Assembly (NCBI GenBank): GCA_000716465.1
Contig: JNWL01000019.1
Span: 31,097-95,096 of the forward strand
Direction of reading: 5' to 3'
DNA length: 64,000 bases
Origin: Streptomyces bikiniensis
GTDB lineage: Bacteria > Actinomycetota > Actinomycetes > Streptomycetales > Streptomycetaceae
The notes under the pieces are model-generated. The model made no database searches and was not told the origin of the DNA. It worked only from the letters and a program-made list of their open reading frames with translations. The translations under genes were made by a program, and so were the position numbers. Each line of letters starts with the position of its first letter. Within the stretch, counting starts at the first letter, position 1. Positions 35,365 to 44,622 of the stretch are shown one piece after another.

Positions 35365-36461
35365 TTCGCCTCCTCCTTCGCGTCCTCGGCGGACCCGGAG
35401 GCCCCGGCGTCCTCCGTACTCTTGGCCGCCTTCGTGCGGTGCTTGCGGCCCCGGCCGCCCTGCCGGCCCCCGGCGCCGTCCTCCTCCGTCTCCTCCTGCT
35501 CGGCCGCGTGGCCGGTGAGGGAGATGAAGACGTCGTCGAGGGTGGGGCGGCGCAGGCCGATGTCGTCGATCTCGACGCCGACGGCGTCCAGGTCGCGGAT
35601 GACCTCGGCGAGCAGCTTGGCGCCGCCGGTGACGGGGACGGTCAGCATGCGGGTGTGCTCCTCGACGGAGACCTCGCCGCGGCCGGCGCCCCCGGCCCGC
35701 TCGGCGCCGTAGCGGCCGAGGACCTCCCGGGCGCCGGTGAGCATCTCCCGCTCGCGGACCACGACCTCGACGCGCTCGCCGCCCGTCCGGGCCTTGAGCT
35801 GGTCGGAGGTGCCGCGCGCGATGACCCGGCCGTGGTCGACCACGCAGATGTCGTGGGCGAGGTGGTCGGCCTCCTCCAGGTACTGGGTGGTGAGCAGCAG
35901 GGTCGTACCGCCGGCGACCAGCTCCTTGATGACCTCCCAGAGCTCCTGCCGGTTGCGCGGGTCGAGGCCGGTGGTCGGCTCGTCCATGAACATGACCGGC
36001 GGGGAGACCACGAGGGCGGCCGCGAGGTCCAGGCGGCGGCGCATGCCGCCCGAGTACGTCTTGGCGGGGCGGTCGGCGGCCTCGGCGAGGTGGAACCGGT
36101 CGAGCAGCTCGCCCGCCCGCTCCTTCGCCGCCTTCGCCTTCATCTGGTAGAGCTGCCCGACCATCTGGAGGTTCTCGCGGCCGGTCAGGTACTCGTCGAC
36201 GGCCGCGAACTGGCCGGAGAGGCCGATCGAGCGGCGCACCTCGTTGGGGTGCGCGAGGACGTCGATCCCGGCGACGACGGCCCGTCCGCTGTCGGGCCGC
36301 AGGAGGGTCGTCAGCACGCGCACGGTGGTGGTCTTCCCCGCGCCGTTCGGGCCGAGCAGACCCAGGACGGTGCCCTCGGGCACGTCGAGGTCCACCCCGT
36401 CCAGAGCTCGTACGTCACCGAAGGTCTTCACCAGACCTTCGGCGTAGATCGCGCCTGGCAT
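35361..36461 (-). CDS. ABC transporter ATPase (DrrA-like)
   Basis: 366-residue ATPase: Walker A GLLGPNGAGKTTT, Q-loop SGQFAAVDEYLTG, signature TYSGGMRRRLDLAAAL, Walker B VMFMDEPTTGLDP, H-loop LLTTQYLEEAD. The C-terminal part (about 230-320, ending RRPTLDDVFISLTGH) is the DrrA-type extension, followed by a charged Ala/Glu/Lys tail. The ATG at 36461 (MPGAIYAEGLVKTFGDV) is preferred over a longer reading without homology. First gene of a two-gene exporter operon. Confidence 0.93.
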   Translation of the reverse strand: MPGAIYAEGLVKTFGDVRALDGVDLDVPEGTVLGLLGPNGAGKTTTVRVLTTLLRPDSGRAVVAGIDVLAHPNEVRRSIGLSGQFAAVDEYLTGRENLQMVGQLYQMKAKAAKERAGELLDRFHLAEAADRPAKTYSGGMRRRLDLAAALVVSPPVMFMDEPTTGLDPRNRQELWEVIKELVAGGTTLLLTTQYLEEADHLAHDICVVDHGRVIARGTSDQLKARTGGERVEVVVREREMLTGAREVLGRYGAERAGGAGRGEVSVEEHTRMLTVPVTGGAKLLAEVIRDLDAVGVEIDDIGLRRPTLDDVFISLTGHAAEQEETEEDGAGGRQGGRGRKHRTKAAKSTEDAGASGSAEDAKEEAK

Positions 36462-36631
36462 GTGGGTTACTCCCCATGGATCGGGACTTTTTCCCACCGA
36501 TCCTAGGTTTCGGGGACGGCCCGCGCCCAGTGAATTTGTGACTCGCGCCACAAGCCGAGGTCAGAGGGGGTGCGGCGGTGGCCGGGGCCGGGGCGGGGTC
36601 CGGGGCGTACGGAGCCACGGGCGTACGAGGG

Positions 36632-37861
36632 TCAGCCGAGGACCGTGTAGCCCGCGTCCCGCAGCGCCTCCGTCACCTCCCGGCAGTGCTCCGGGCCCTT
36701 CGTCTCCAGGTGGAGCTCGACCTCCGCCTCGGTCAGACCGAGCCTCGGGTCGGTCCGTACGTGGCTGACGTCCAGGACGTTGGCGTCGACCACCGTCAGG
36801 GCCGCGAGGAGCGAGGCGAGCACCCCCGGCCGGTCCGTCACGCGCAGCCGCAGGCTCAGGTAGCGGCCCCCGGCGGCCATGCCGTGCCGCAGCACGCGCT
36901 GGAGGAGGAGCGGGTCGACATTGCCGCCGGAGAGGACCGCGACCACCGGGCCCCGGAAGGACCCCGGGTCGGAGAGCAGGGCCGCGACCGGGCTGGCGCC
37001 GGCCGGTTCCACGACCAGTTTGGCGCGCTCCAGGCAGAGCAGCAGGGCGGAGGAGAGCGCGTCCTCGGAGACCGTGCGGACCTCGTCCACGTACTCCCTG
37101 ACCAGGTCGAACGGCACGTCGCCGGGGCGGCCCACCCTGATGCCGTCGGCCATCGTGACCGGCGACTCGACGACCACCGGGTGCCCGGCGGCCAGCGAGG
37201 GCGGATAGGCGGCGGCGCCCTCGGCCTGCACGCCGATCACCCTCACGTCCGGGCGCAGCGACTTCACCGCGAGACCGATGCCGGCCACGAGACCGCCGCC
37301 GCCGACGCCGACCACGATCGTGCGGACCTCGGGGCACTGCTCCAGGATCTCCAGGCCGACCGTGCCCTGTCCGACGATGACGTCGGGGTGGTCGAAGGGG
37401 TGGATGAGGACGGCGCCGGTCTCCCGCGCGTACTGCTCCGCCGCCGCGAGGGTCTCGTCCACGACCTGCCCCTGGAGGCGGACCTCGGCACCGTACTCCC
37501 GGGTCGCCGCGACCTTCGGCAGCGGGGCGCCGGCCGGCATGAAGACGGTGGCGCGCACGCCGAGCAGCTTGGAGGCGAGCGCGACGCCCTGCGCGTGGTT
37601 GCCGGCGGAGGCGGCGACGACCCCGGCGGCCTTCTCCTCGGGCCGCAGCCCGGCGATCCGCACGTACGCCCCGCGCAGTTTGAAGGAGCCGGTCCGCTGG
37701 AGGTTCTCGCACTTGAGGTGCACCGGCGCCCCCACCAGGGAGGACAGGTGCCGGCTGCCCTCCACCGCCGTCACGCGGGCCACCCCGGACAGCATCTTCT
37801 GCGCACCGCGCACGTCGTCGAGCATCAGCCGGTGCAAGGGGCGTGATGTACGGAAGCTCAT
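36632..37861 (-). CDS. ilvA: Threonine dehydratase (short form with C-terminal ACT)
   Basis: 409-residue PLP enzyme converting threonine to 2-oxobutanoate. PLP Lys61 in RTGSFKLRGAY, phosphate-binding VGVGGGGLVAG, and a C-terminal ACT domain (about 325-409; LRVTDRPGVLASLLAALTVV). The single short ACT-like tail and about 400-residue length fit the actinobacterial form rather than the 510-residue E. coli IlvA. 2-Oxobutanoate feeds isoleucine and, after oxidation, propionyl-CoA, the substrate of the pccB/accA2 products at the right of the window. Divergent from the MarR gene. Confidence 0.93.
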   Translation of the reverse strand: MSFRTSRPLHRLMLDDVRGAQKMLSGVARVTAVEGSRHLSSLVGAPVHLKCENLQRTGSFKLRGAYVRIAGLRPEEKAAGVVAASAGNHAQGVALASKLLGVRATVFMPAGAPLPKVAATREYGAEVRLQGQVVDETLAAAEQYARETGAVLIHPFDHPDVIVGQGTVGLEILEQCPEVRTIVVGVGGGGLVAGIGLAVKSLRPDVRVIGVQAEGAAAYPPSLAAGHPVVVESPVTMADGIRVGRPGDVPFDLVREYVDEVRTVSEDALSSALLLCLERAKLVVEPAGASPVAALLSDPGSFRGPVVAVLSGGNVDPLLLQRVLRHGMAAGGRYLSLRLRVTDRPGVLASLLAALTVVDANVLDVSHVRTDPRLGLTEAEVELHLETKGPEHCREVTEALRDAGYTVLG

Positions 37862-38010
37862 GACAGCAAGTCTCGCAGCTCACAGCCCTGCCGACCGCCC
37901 GGCGGGCGGGTGTCCGAACGGGTTTGGACGGGCCCGGTACGGACCCCGCCGGGTCCGCGTACTCTGTCCCCCACCGTCCGACCGCTCCCGCACGAGAGAG
38001 ACCCACAGCC

Positions 38011-38577
38011 ATGCCCCCGTCCCAGGACATGACGACCGCTCTCGACCCCGGTCTCCTCGACGCCCTCCAGCACCAGGTGGCCGTCTTCGCCCGCCGGGCC
38101 GAGCAGACCCGCCTCGGCGGGACCGGCCAGCTCCGCAACTCCATGGACCGGGCCGCTTACCTGCTCCTCAACCGGCTCGACCAGGAAGGCCCGATGGGCG
38201 TCAAGGCGCTCGCGGCGGGCATGGGCATCGACTCGTCGACGGTCACCCGCCAGGTCGCCCCACTCGTGGACACCGGCCTGGTGAAGCGCACCTCGCACCC
38301 GGAGGACGGGCGGGCGGTCGTCCTCCAGCTCTCGCAGCGCGGACTCGCGCGCCTGGAGGAGGTCCGCGCCTCGCGCCGCCAGTTGATGGTGGAGGTCACG
38401 GAGGGCTGGACGCCGGAGGAGCGGGAGGCCTTCTGCACCCTGCTCACCCGCTTCAACACCGCCCTGTCCGCACGCCAGTCGGCCCACACGGGGCACGCGC
38501 CGGCGGAGTCGGGGGGCACGGGCGGGACCGTTCCCGGTACGGCTCCCGAGGGCGAGCCGTCCCCGGCCTCCTCCTGA
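38011..38577 (+). CDS. MarR-family transcriptional regulator
   Basis: 188-residue winged-helix regulator. The core runs from about residue 30 to 150: RNSMDRAAYLLLNRLDQEGP, GVKALAAGMGIDSSTVTRQ (recognition helix), LVDTGLVKRTSHPEDGRA (wing). The C-terminal 40 residues are low-complexity Gly/Ala/Pro. ATG 38011 is chosen; ATG 38029 is an alternative. Divergent from ilvA with 149 bp between starts, so it may control that gene or itself. Ligand unknown. Confidence 0.88.
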   Translation: MPPSQDMTTALDPGLLDALQHQVAVFARRAEQTRLGGTGQLRNSMDRAAYLLLNRLDQEGPMGVKALAAGMGIDSSTVTRQVAPLVDTGLVKRTSHPEDGRAVVLQLSQRGLARLEEVRASRRQLMVEVTEGWTPEEREAFCTLLTRFNTALSARQSAHTGHAPAESGGTGGTVPGTAPEGEPSPASS

Positions 38578-38661
38578 CCGCCCGCCGCCGCTCGAAGCCC
38601 GGCGGGTGCGGTCCTAGGCTGGAGGGGGACGGCACTCGTACGAGGTGCCGAGGAGGCTGTC

Positions 38662-38853
38662 ATGACCAGGAAAGTCGCCGACTGCCGCAGGACGCCGAGC
38701 GTCATGAACTGCACCCTCACCATCACCGGTGAGGAGGAGGAAGTGGTGCGGGCCGCCGCCGAGCACGCGGTCTCCGTCCACGGCCACGAGGACACTCCCG
38801 AACTGCGGGCCATGGTCCGCGCGGAGCTGGAGGACGAGAAGGTCCCGGCCTGA
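38662..38853 (+). CDS. DUF1059 small protein
   Basis: 63-residue protein with the family pattern MTRKVADCRR, MNCTLTITGEEEEVVRAAAEHAVSVHGH and a C-terminal ELRAMVRAELEDE helix. Two Cys and two His could bind a metal. ATG preceded by GAGGAGG. Function unknown; usually a stand-alone gene, as here, with a strong terminator after it. Confidence 0.88.
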   Translation: MTRKVADCRRTPSVMNCTLTITGEEEEVVRAAAEHAVSVHGHEDTPELRAMVRAELEDEKVPA

Positions 38854-38858
38854 GCCGG

Positions 38859-38902
38859 GGAACGGCCGGGCGGGACCGTTCGAGGTCCCGCCCGGCCGTT
38901 CC
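38859..38902. terminator. Bidirectional terminator (DUF1059 / cystathionine synthase)
   Basis: Perfect 19-bp arms (38859-38877, 38884-38902) with a 6-nt loop between two convergent stop codons. Confidence 0.92.
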
Positions 38903-38912
38903 GGACCCCCCT

Positions 38913-40067
38913 CTAGCCCAGCGCCTGCCGCAGGTCCGCGAGCAGGTCGTCGGCGTTCTCGATGCCCACCGAGAGGCGGACGAGGTCGGCCGGGACCTCC
39001 AGGGCGGAGCCCGCGACGCTCGCGTGGGTCATGCGGCCCGGGTGCTCGATGAGGGACTCGACGCCGCCCAGGGACTCGCCGAGGGTGAAGAGCTTCGCGC
39101 GGTTGCAGACCTCGACGGCCGCCTCCTCGCCGCCCTGCACGCGGAAGGAGATCATGCCGCCGAAGGACCGCATCTGCTTGGCGGCGATCTCGTGGCCCGG
39201 GTGCTCCGGGAGGCCCGGGTAGAGGACCTGGGTCACCTTCGGGTGCTGGGTCAGCATCTCGGTGACCTTCTCGGCGTTCTCGCTGTGCCGGTCCATGCGC
39301 ACGGCGAGGGTCTTGATGCCGCGCAGCACGATCCACGAGTCGAACGGTCCGGCGACCGCGCCCATCGCGTTCTGGTGGTACGCCAGCTCCTCGCCGAGGG
39401 CCGCGTCGGCCGTCACCAGGGCGCCGCCGACGACGTCCGAGTGGCCGCCCATGTACTTGGTGAGCGAGTGCACCACGACGTCCGCGCCGAGCGCCAGCGG
39501 CTGCTGGAGGTAGGGCGAGGCGAAGGTGTTGTCCACGACGAGCTTCACGCCGGCCTGGCGGGCCACGCCCGCGACGGCCTCGATGTCGGTGATGCCGAGG
39601 AGCGGGTTCGAGGGGGTCTCGACCCAGACCAGCTTCGTGCGGTCGTTGATCGCGTCCCGCACGGCGGCGACGTCGGAGGTGTCCGCGACCGAGAAGTCCA
39701 CGCCCCAGCGCTCCACGACCTTGGCGAAGAGCCGGAAGGTGCCGCCGTAGGCGTCGTTCGGGATGACGACGTGGTCGCCGGGGACCAGCAGCGCGCGCAG
39801 CAGGCAGTCCTCGGCGGCGAGGCCGGAGGCGAAGGCGAGGCCGCGCCGGCCGCCCTCCAGGGCCGCCAGGTTCTCCTCCAGGGCGGTACGGGTCGGGTTG
39901 GCGCTGCGGCTGTACTCGTAACCGCCGCGCAGCCCGCCCACGCCGTCCTGCTTGTACGTGGACACCTGGTAGATGGGCGGGACGACCGCGCCGGTCAGCG
40001 GGTCGGCGGTGTTGCCCGCGTGGATCGCGCGGGTCTCGAAGCTCTGGTGGATGTGCTGGTCGCTCAT
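38913..40067 (-). CDS. metB: Cystathionine gamma-synthase/lyase-type PLP enzyme
   Basis: 384-residue Cys/Met-metabolism PLP enzyme. Motifs: FETRAIHAGNTADPLTGAVV, PPIYQVSTYKQDGVG, YEYSRSANPTRTALE, FASGLAAED, VDNTFASPYLQQPL, PLP Lys in VVHSLTKYMGGHSD, and SLGGVESLIEHPGRMTHASV. In this family synthase and lyase activity are hard to separate by sequence; MetB is the usual actinobacterial annotation. ATG 40067 chosen since MSDQHIHQSFETRAIH matches the family start. Confidence 0.92.
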   Translation of the reverse strand: MSDQHIHQSFETRAIHAGNTADPLTGAVVPPIYQVSTYKQDGVGGLRGGYEYSRSANPTRTALEENLAALEGGRRGLAFASGLAAEDCLLRALLVPGDHVVIPNDAYGGTFRLFAKVVERWGVDFSVADTSDVAAVRDAINDRTKLVWVETPSNPLLGITDIEAVAGVARQAGVKLVVDNTFASPYLQQPLALGADVVVHSLTKYMGGHSDVVGGALVTADAALGEELAYHQNAMGAVAGPFDSWIVLRGIKTLAVRMDRHSENAEKVTEMLTQHPKVTQVLYPGLPEHPGHEIAAKQMRSFGGMISFRVQGGEEAAVEVCNRAKLFTLGESLGGVESLIEHPGRMTHASVAGSALEVPADLVRLSVGIENADDLLADLRQALG

Positions 40068-40138
40068 GTCCAGGAGCGTAGTGCCGCGGGACCTCCGGCG
40101 CCGCGTTCGTCTCATGGGGTGTCCTGGACAATGGACGC

Positions 40139-41245
40139 ATGGAGATTCTCTGGTTCCTCATCGCGCTCGGGCTGCTGTTCGGCGTCCTCGGCCCCTACCT
40201 GCTGCGCCGCCGGGGCGGCGGCATCCGGCTGGCCGCGCCGGGATCGCCCGACGCGGCGGACCCGGCGGCGTACGGATTCGTGCCGCAGGAGGACCAGGAC
40301 GTGCGGCTGCCGGGGGCCGACGAGGACCTGCTCGACGTGCTGAACGTCGTGCAGGCCACCCAGGACTGGAAGGCGGCCTCGCAGCTGCTCGCCGGGACCG
40401 GCAAGGACGGCGAGGTGCGCTGGCAGCGCGTGCAGGCGTTCGCGGGCGCGGCCTCCCTGGAGCTCCGGGAGAGGCCGGGCGTCGGCGGGGCGTGGCTGCG
40501 GGCCTGGCGGGCGGACGCGCCGAAGGACCCGGGCGGGGCGGCGGTGCACGCCGAGTTCCTGGTGCAGCAGGCGTGGCGGTCCTCGGCGGCCGGGAGCGAC
40601 GACTTCCGGATCATCCTGGAGGAGGCGCTGAAGGTCACCGAGGAGGCGGCGCTGCTCGCCCCGGGCGACCCCGTCCCGTACATCACGCAGCTGGCGGTGG
40701 CGCGCGGCCTGGGCTACGGGCCCGAACAGTTCGACCAGGTGTGGGCGAAGGTGATCGACCGGGCGCCCGCGCACATGGGGGCGCACCTGGCGGCGCTGCA
40801 CTACTGGTGCGAGAAGTGGCACGGTTCGCGCGAGGAGGCCGACCACTTCGCGACGACGGCCGCGGCGCGCGCCCCGCGCGGCTCGCTGCTCGCCGCGCTG
40901 CCGCTGTTCGCGGTGTACGAGCACGTGCCGGACGTGGTCCTGGTGCAGGACTTCTTCCGTACGCAGGTGGTGTCGAAGGCGGTGGAGGGCGCGCTGTACG
41001 CGGTGCACTCGGCCCGCCCGGACGACCCGATGCTGGCGCACGTGCGCCATCTGCTGGTCTGGTTCCTGGTGCGGGGCGAGCGCTGGGCGGAGGCCATGCA
41101 CCAGCTGGTGAAGGTGGACGGGCACGTGGGCGCGGTGCCGTGGACGCTGAGCGCGGACCCGGCGGCGGAGTACACGGTCTTCCGGAACCTGGCGGTGGCG
41201 GGATACGAGGCGAACGGCGGCAGCCCGCTGACGCTGCCGCGCTGA
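40139..41245 (+). CDS. Hypothetical helical-repeat membrane-anchored protein
   Basis: 368-residue protein. The N-terminal hydrophobic helix (MEILWFLIALGLLFGVLGPYL) followed by RRR suggests a membrane anchor with the rest in the cytosol. The body (about 55-365) is made of alpha-helical repeats of TPR-like character (DLLDVLNVVQATQDWKAASQ, RWQRVQAFAGAASLELRER, FATTAAARAPRGSLLAALP). No catalytic motif. A TPR-like scaffold role is inference only. Divergent from metB with 71 bp between starts. Confidence 0.75.
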   Translation: MEILWFLIALGLLFGVLGPYLLRRRGGGIRLAAPGSPDAADPAAYGFVPQEDQDVRLPGADEDLLDVLNVVQATQDWKAASQLLAGTGKDGEVRWQRVQAFAGAASLELRERPGVGGAWLRAWRADAPKDPGGAAVHAEFLVQQAWRSSAAGSDDFRIILEEALKVTEEAALLAPGDPVPYITQLAVARGLGYGPEQFDQVWAKVIDRAPAHMGAHLAALHYWCEKWHGSREEADHFATTAAARAPRGSLLAALPLFAVYEHVPDVVLVQDFFRTQVVSKAVEGALYAVHSARPDDPMLAHVRHLLVWFLVRGERWAEAMHQLVKVDGHVGAVPWTLSADPAAEYTVFRNLAVAGYEANGGSPLTLPR

Positions 41246-41332
41246 CGGCCCGACGGGCGGACGGGCGGGGGAATCCCGGCGTCCCCTCCCTTGTTGTGCG
41301 GACTGCCGACGACCGTCGAGGAGAGATGCAGC

Positions 41333-41992
41333 ATGTTCCTGTCCCGCACCCCCGTCCTCCCCACCCCCGAGCAGGCCCTGCCCGGCCGCGCCGAGCCGGA
41401 GTTCTCCGTGCCCGCGCGCCACACGGTCCTCGGCAACCCGCTCGTCGGCCCGTACCCGGAGGGCCTGGAGGTCGCCGACTTCGCCCTGGGCTGCTTCTGG
41501 GGCGCCGAGCGCAAGTTCTGGCAGACCGAGGGCGTCTGGACGACCCTCGTCGGCTACCAGGGCGGCTACACGCGGAACCCCTCCTACGAGGAGGTGTGCT
41601 CGGGCCTGACCGGCCACACGGAGGTCGTCCGGGTGGTCTTCGACCCGTCGAAGGTCTCGTACGAGACGCTCCTGAAGCTGTTCTGGGAGTCCCACGACCC
41701 GACGCAGGGCTTCCGCCAGGGCAACGACGTGGGCACCCAGTACCGCTCGGCGCTCTACACCCACTCCCCCGCCCAGGCGGCGGCCGCCGAGGCCTCCCGC
41801 GAGACCTACCAGAAGGTCCTGACGGCCTCCGGCCACGGCGAGATCACCACCCACGTCCTGCCGGCCGCCGACCGCCCGTTCTACCCGGCGGAGGCGTACC
41901 ACCAGCAGTACCTGGACAAGAACCCGGCGGGCTACTGCGGCATCGGCGGCACGGGCGTCTCGTGCCCGATCGGGGTGGCGAAGGCGGAGTGA
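41333..41992 (+). CDS. msrA: Peptide methionine-S-sulfoxide reductase
   Basis: 219-residue MsrA reducing the S-epimer of methionine sulfoxide. Catalytic Cys54 in [16 protein letters not shown]; further blocks [30 protein letters not shown] and [11 protein letters not shown]. The resolving cysteines sit in the tail ([15 protein letters not shown]). A 45-residue N-terminal extension before the domain is normal for actinobacterial MsrA. ATG with GAGGAGAG upstream. Confidence 0.95.
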   Translation: MFLSRTPVLPTPEQALPGRAEPEFSVPARHTVLGNPLVGPYPEGLEVADFALGCFWGAERKFWQTEGVWTTLVGYQGGYTRNPSYEEVCSGLTGHTEVVRVVFDPSKVSYETLLKLFWESHDPTQGFRQGNDVGTQYRSALYTHSPAQAAAAEASRETYQKVLTASGHGEITTHVLPAADRPFYPAEAYHQQYLDKNPAGYCGIGGTGVSCPIGVAKAE

Positions 41993-42020
41993 CGCCCGCG
42001 CGGTGCCCCCGCCGCCCCCG

Positions 42021-42368
42021 TCACCCCACCGCCGCCCTCAGCGCGGCCGCCGTCGTCGCCGGGTCGTAGTCCTCCGGGACCCCGTCGATCAGGAGGACGT
42101 CGCCCGCCATGTGGCGGGTGCGGAGGGGGATCAGGGCCTGGTAGGGGGCGGAGGCGTACCAGGCGCGGGCGTTCTCGTAGGTCGGGAAGGCGATGACCAC
42201 GAGGGCGCCGGGCCAGGTGCCCTCCGGGACCTCGCGGGTGGGGGCGCCGTGGACGAGGAAGCGGCCGCCGTAGGGGTCCAGGGTGGCCTGGACGCGCTCC
42301 ATGTACGTGAAGACCTCCTCGTCGAGGACGGGCTTCGGGTGCAGGTTTCCGAGGGCGTATGCGGTCAT
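42021..42368 (-). CDS. DUF1330 protein
   Basis: 115-residue small dimeric alpha/beta-barrel protein. Blocks: TAYALGNLHPKPVLDEEVF, YMERVQATLDPYGGRFLVHG, EGTWPGALVVIAFPTYENAR, AWYASAPYQALIPLR. This is the DUF1330 pattern. ATG 42368 chosen over a longer reading. Function unknown; possibly a small-molecule-modifying or stress protein. Confidence 0.87.
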   Translation of the reverse strand: MTAYALGNLHPKPVLDEEVFTYMERVQATLDPYGGRFLVHGAPTREVPEGTWPGALVVIAFPTYENARAWYASAPYQALIPLRTRHMAGDVLLIDGVPEDYDPATTAAALRAAVG

Positions 42369-42458
42369 GGGGACAGCGTGCCGGGGCGTGCCGTACGGGT
42401 CGATTACTCCGGACGTCATACCCCGGCCGTCAGGTTCCGGCGGCCGTACGCGGGCGCG

Positions 42459-43511
42459 TCAGATGGTCGACGCGTCGATCACGAAGCGGTAGCGGACGTC
42501 GCTCGCGATCACCCGCTCGTACGCCTCGTTGATCCGGTCCGCGGCGATCACCTCGATCTCCGCGCCCAGGCCGTGCGCGGCGCAGAAGTCGAGCATCTCC
42601 TGCGTCTCCGCGATGGAGCCGATCATCGAGCCGGCGAGGGTCTTGCGGCCGCCGATCAGGGAGAACAGGCCGATCTTGACCGGCTCCTCGGGCGCGCCCA
42701 CGTTCACCAGGGCGCCGTCCGTGCGCACCAGGCCCAGGTAGGCGTCGAAGTCCAGCGGCGCCGAGACGGTGGAGAGCACCAGGTCGAAGGTGCCGGCGAG
42801 GGCGGTGAAGGTCTCCGGGTCGCTCGTCGCGCGGTAGTGGTCGGCGCCCAGCCTCAGGGCGTCCTCCCGCTTCTTCTCGGACTGGCTGAGGACGGTCACC
42901 TCCGCGCCGAGCGCGTGGGCGATCTTGACGCCCATGTGGCCGAGGCCGCCGAGTCCGACGATCGCGACCTTCTTGCCGGGGCCGGCCTGCCAGTGGGCGA
43001 GCGGCGAGTAGAGGGTGATGCCGGCGCAGAGCAGCGGGGCGGCCTCGTCCAGGCCGATGCCCTCGGGGATGCGCAGGGTGTAGTTCTCGTCGACGACGAT
43101 GTGGGTGGAGTAGCCGCCGTAGGTCGGCTCGCCGTTCTTGTCGAGGGCGTTGTACGTGCCGGTGCCGCCCGTGACGCAGTACTGCTCCAGGCCGCGCAGG
43201 CAGTGCTCGCACTCCCGGCAGGAGTCGACGAAGCAGCCGACGCCGACGCGGTCGCCCACCCGGAACTTCGTCACGCCGGGGCCGGTGGCGGCGACGACGC
43301 CGGCGATCTCGTGGCCGGGGACCATCGGGTAGATGCCCTCGCCCCAGCCGTCGCGCGCCTGGTGGATGTCGGAGTGGCAGATCCCGGCGTACTTGATCTC
43401 GATGAGGACGTCGTGTTCGCCGACCGGGCGGCGCGGCACGGTGGTGCGTTCGAGGGGGGCGTGGGCGGCGGGGGCGGCGTAGGCGGGGACGGTGGTCACG
43501 TTCGTGGTCAT
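42459..43511 (-). CDS. Zinc-dependent NAD(P) alcohol dehydrogenase (YahK/CAD-like)
   Basis: 350-residue MDR-family dehydrogenase. Catalytic zinc: Cys in [11 protein letters not shown] and His-Glu in [10 protein letters not shown]. Structural zinc: [15 protein letters not shown]. Nucleotide binding: [25 protein letters not shown] preference is likely from the YahK-like sequence but not proven. It probably reduces aldehydes. ATG start ([14 protein letters not shown]). Divergent from the XRE regulator, a common aldehyde-response layout. Confidence 0.93.
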   Translation of the reverse strand: MTTNVTTVPAYAAPAAHAPLERTTVPRRPVGEHDVLIEIKYAGICHSDIHQARDGWGEGIYPMVPGHEIAGVVAATGPGVTKFRVGDRVGVGCFVDSCRECEHCLRGLEQYCVTGGTGTYNALDKNGEPTYGGYSTHIVVDENYTLRIPEGIGLDEAAPLLCAGITLYSPLAHWQAGPGKKVAIVGLGGLGHMGVKIAHALGAEVTVLSQSEKKREDALRLGADHYRATSDPETFTALAGTFDLVLSTVSAPLDFDAYLGLVRTDGALVNVGAPEEPVKIGLFSLIGGRKTLAGSMIGSIAETQEMLDFCAAHGLGAEIEVIAADRINEAYERVIASDVRYRFVIDASTI

Positions 43512-43638
43512 GCCCCCAGCCTGCTCGGGAACGCCGGTGCCACCCAGGCACCTGTTCTTCGTACGACCGCCGTGCCTACCACTGGCAGGGTCAGGAACGT
43601 ACGTCCGGCGACCCGGTCCGGCGGCGATAATGGGACGG

Positions 43639-44502
43639 ATGGACCCCAGTGCCGAACTCAGTGAATTCCTGCGCTCCCGCAGAGCCCGGCTGAAGCCGCA
43701 GGACGTGGGGCTGCCCGAGTTCGGGCGGCACCGGCGGGTGCCGGGGCTGCGCCGCGAGGAGCTGGCGCAGCTGGCCGGGGTCTCGGTGGCGTACTACACC
43801 CGGCTCGAACAGGGCAACGGCCGCAACGTGTCCATGGAGGTCCTGGACGCGATCGCGCGGGCGCTGCGCCTGAGCGACACCGAACGGGCGCATCTGACGC
43901 ACCTGGCGAAGCCGACGGTGAAGAAGCGGCAGCGGGCGGCGATCTCCCGTCCCCAGCAGGTGCGGCCGGGGCTCTCGTACCTGCTGGACTCGATGGACGG
44001 GGTGCCCGCCGTCGTCCTGGGGCGCCGGCTCGACCTGCTCGCCTGGAACCGGACGGCGCGGGCGCTGCTCGGCGACTTCACCGCCTGGGAGCCGCACGAG
44101 CGGAACATGGCCCGGATGGTCTTCCTCGACCCGAACGCGCGGTCCCTGTACCTCGACTGGGAGTGCAAGGCGACCGAGGTGGTGAGCGTGCTGCGGCTGT
44201 ACGCGGGGTGCTACCCGGACGATCCGCAGCTGCTGGCGCTCGTGGGCGAGCTGTCGGTCCGGAGCGAGGAGTTCCGCTCGCTGTGGGCGGCGCACACCGT
44301 GGCGGACAAGGGACACGGCACGAAGCGGATGCGGCATCCGCTGGTGGGCGAGATGGAGCTGTCGTACGAGACGCTGAAGGTGTCCGGAGCCGATCCGGAC
44401 CTGGTGCTCGTGACGTACCACGCGGAGCCGGGCACGCCCTCGGCGGAGGCGCTGCGGCTGCTCGCGCAGTGGGGCGTGGACGAGCCCGTGGACGCGCGGT
44501 AG
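43639..44502 (+). CDS. XRE-family regulator with MmyB-like ligand domain
   Basis: 287 residues. The helix-turn-helix (about 10-75) reads [47 protein letters not shown]-terminal MmyB-type ligand-binding domain follows ([52 protein letters not shown]). This class in Streptomyces often controls an adjacent divergently transcribed oxidoreductase, here the alcohol dehydrogenase. ATG 43639 preferred; ATG 43630 is three codons upstream. Confidence 0.9.
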   Translation: MDPSAELSEFLRSRRARLKPQDVGLPEFGRHRRVPGLRREELAQLAGVSVAYYTRLEQGNGRNVSMEVLDAIARALRLSDTERAHLTHLAKPTVKKRQRAAISRPQQVRPGLSYLLDSMDGVPAVVLGRRLDLLAWNRTARALLGDFTAWEPHERNMARMVFLDPNARSLYLDWECKATEVVSVLRLYAGCYPDDPQLLALVGELSVRSEEFRSLWAAHTVADKGHGTKRMRHPLVGEMELSYETLKVSGADPDLVLVTYHAEPGTPSAEALRLLAQWGVDEPVDAR

Positions 44503-44573
44503 GTCCGGACGCGCGAAAAGGGCCCCGGTACGGCGGTCGGCAGCACGCGCAGCCGTGGGCCGCACGCGCGCGA

Positions 44574-44603
44574 AAAGGGCCCCTCCTCGTGGAGGGGCCC
44601 TTT
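44574..44603. terminator. Bidirectional terminator (XRE / L,D-transpeptidase)
   Basis: Perfect 13-bp arms (44574-44586, 44591-44603) with TCGT loop. It has A-run and T-run flanks, so it resembles a true intrinsic terminator in both directions. Confidence 0.9.
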
Positions 44604-44622
44604 CGGGTGCGTGCGGGAGGGG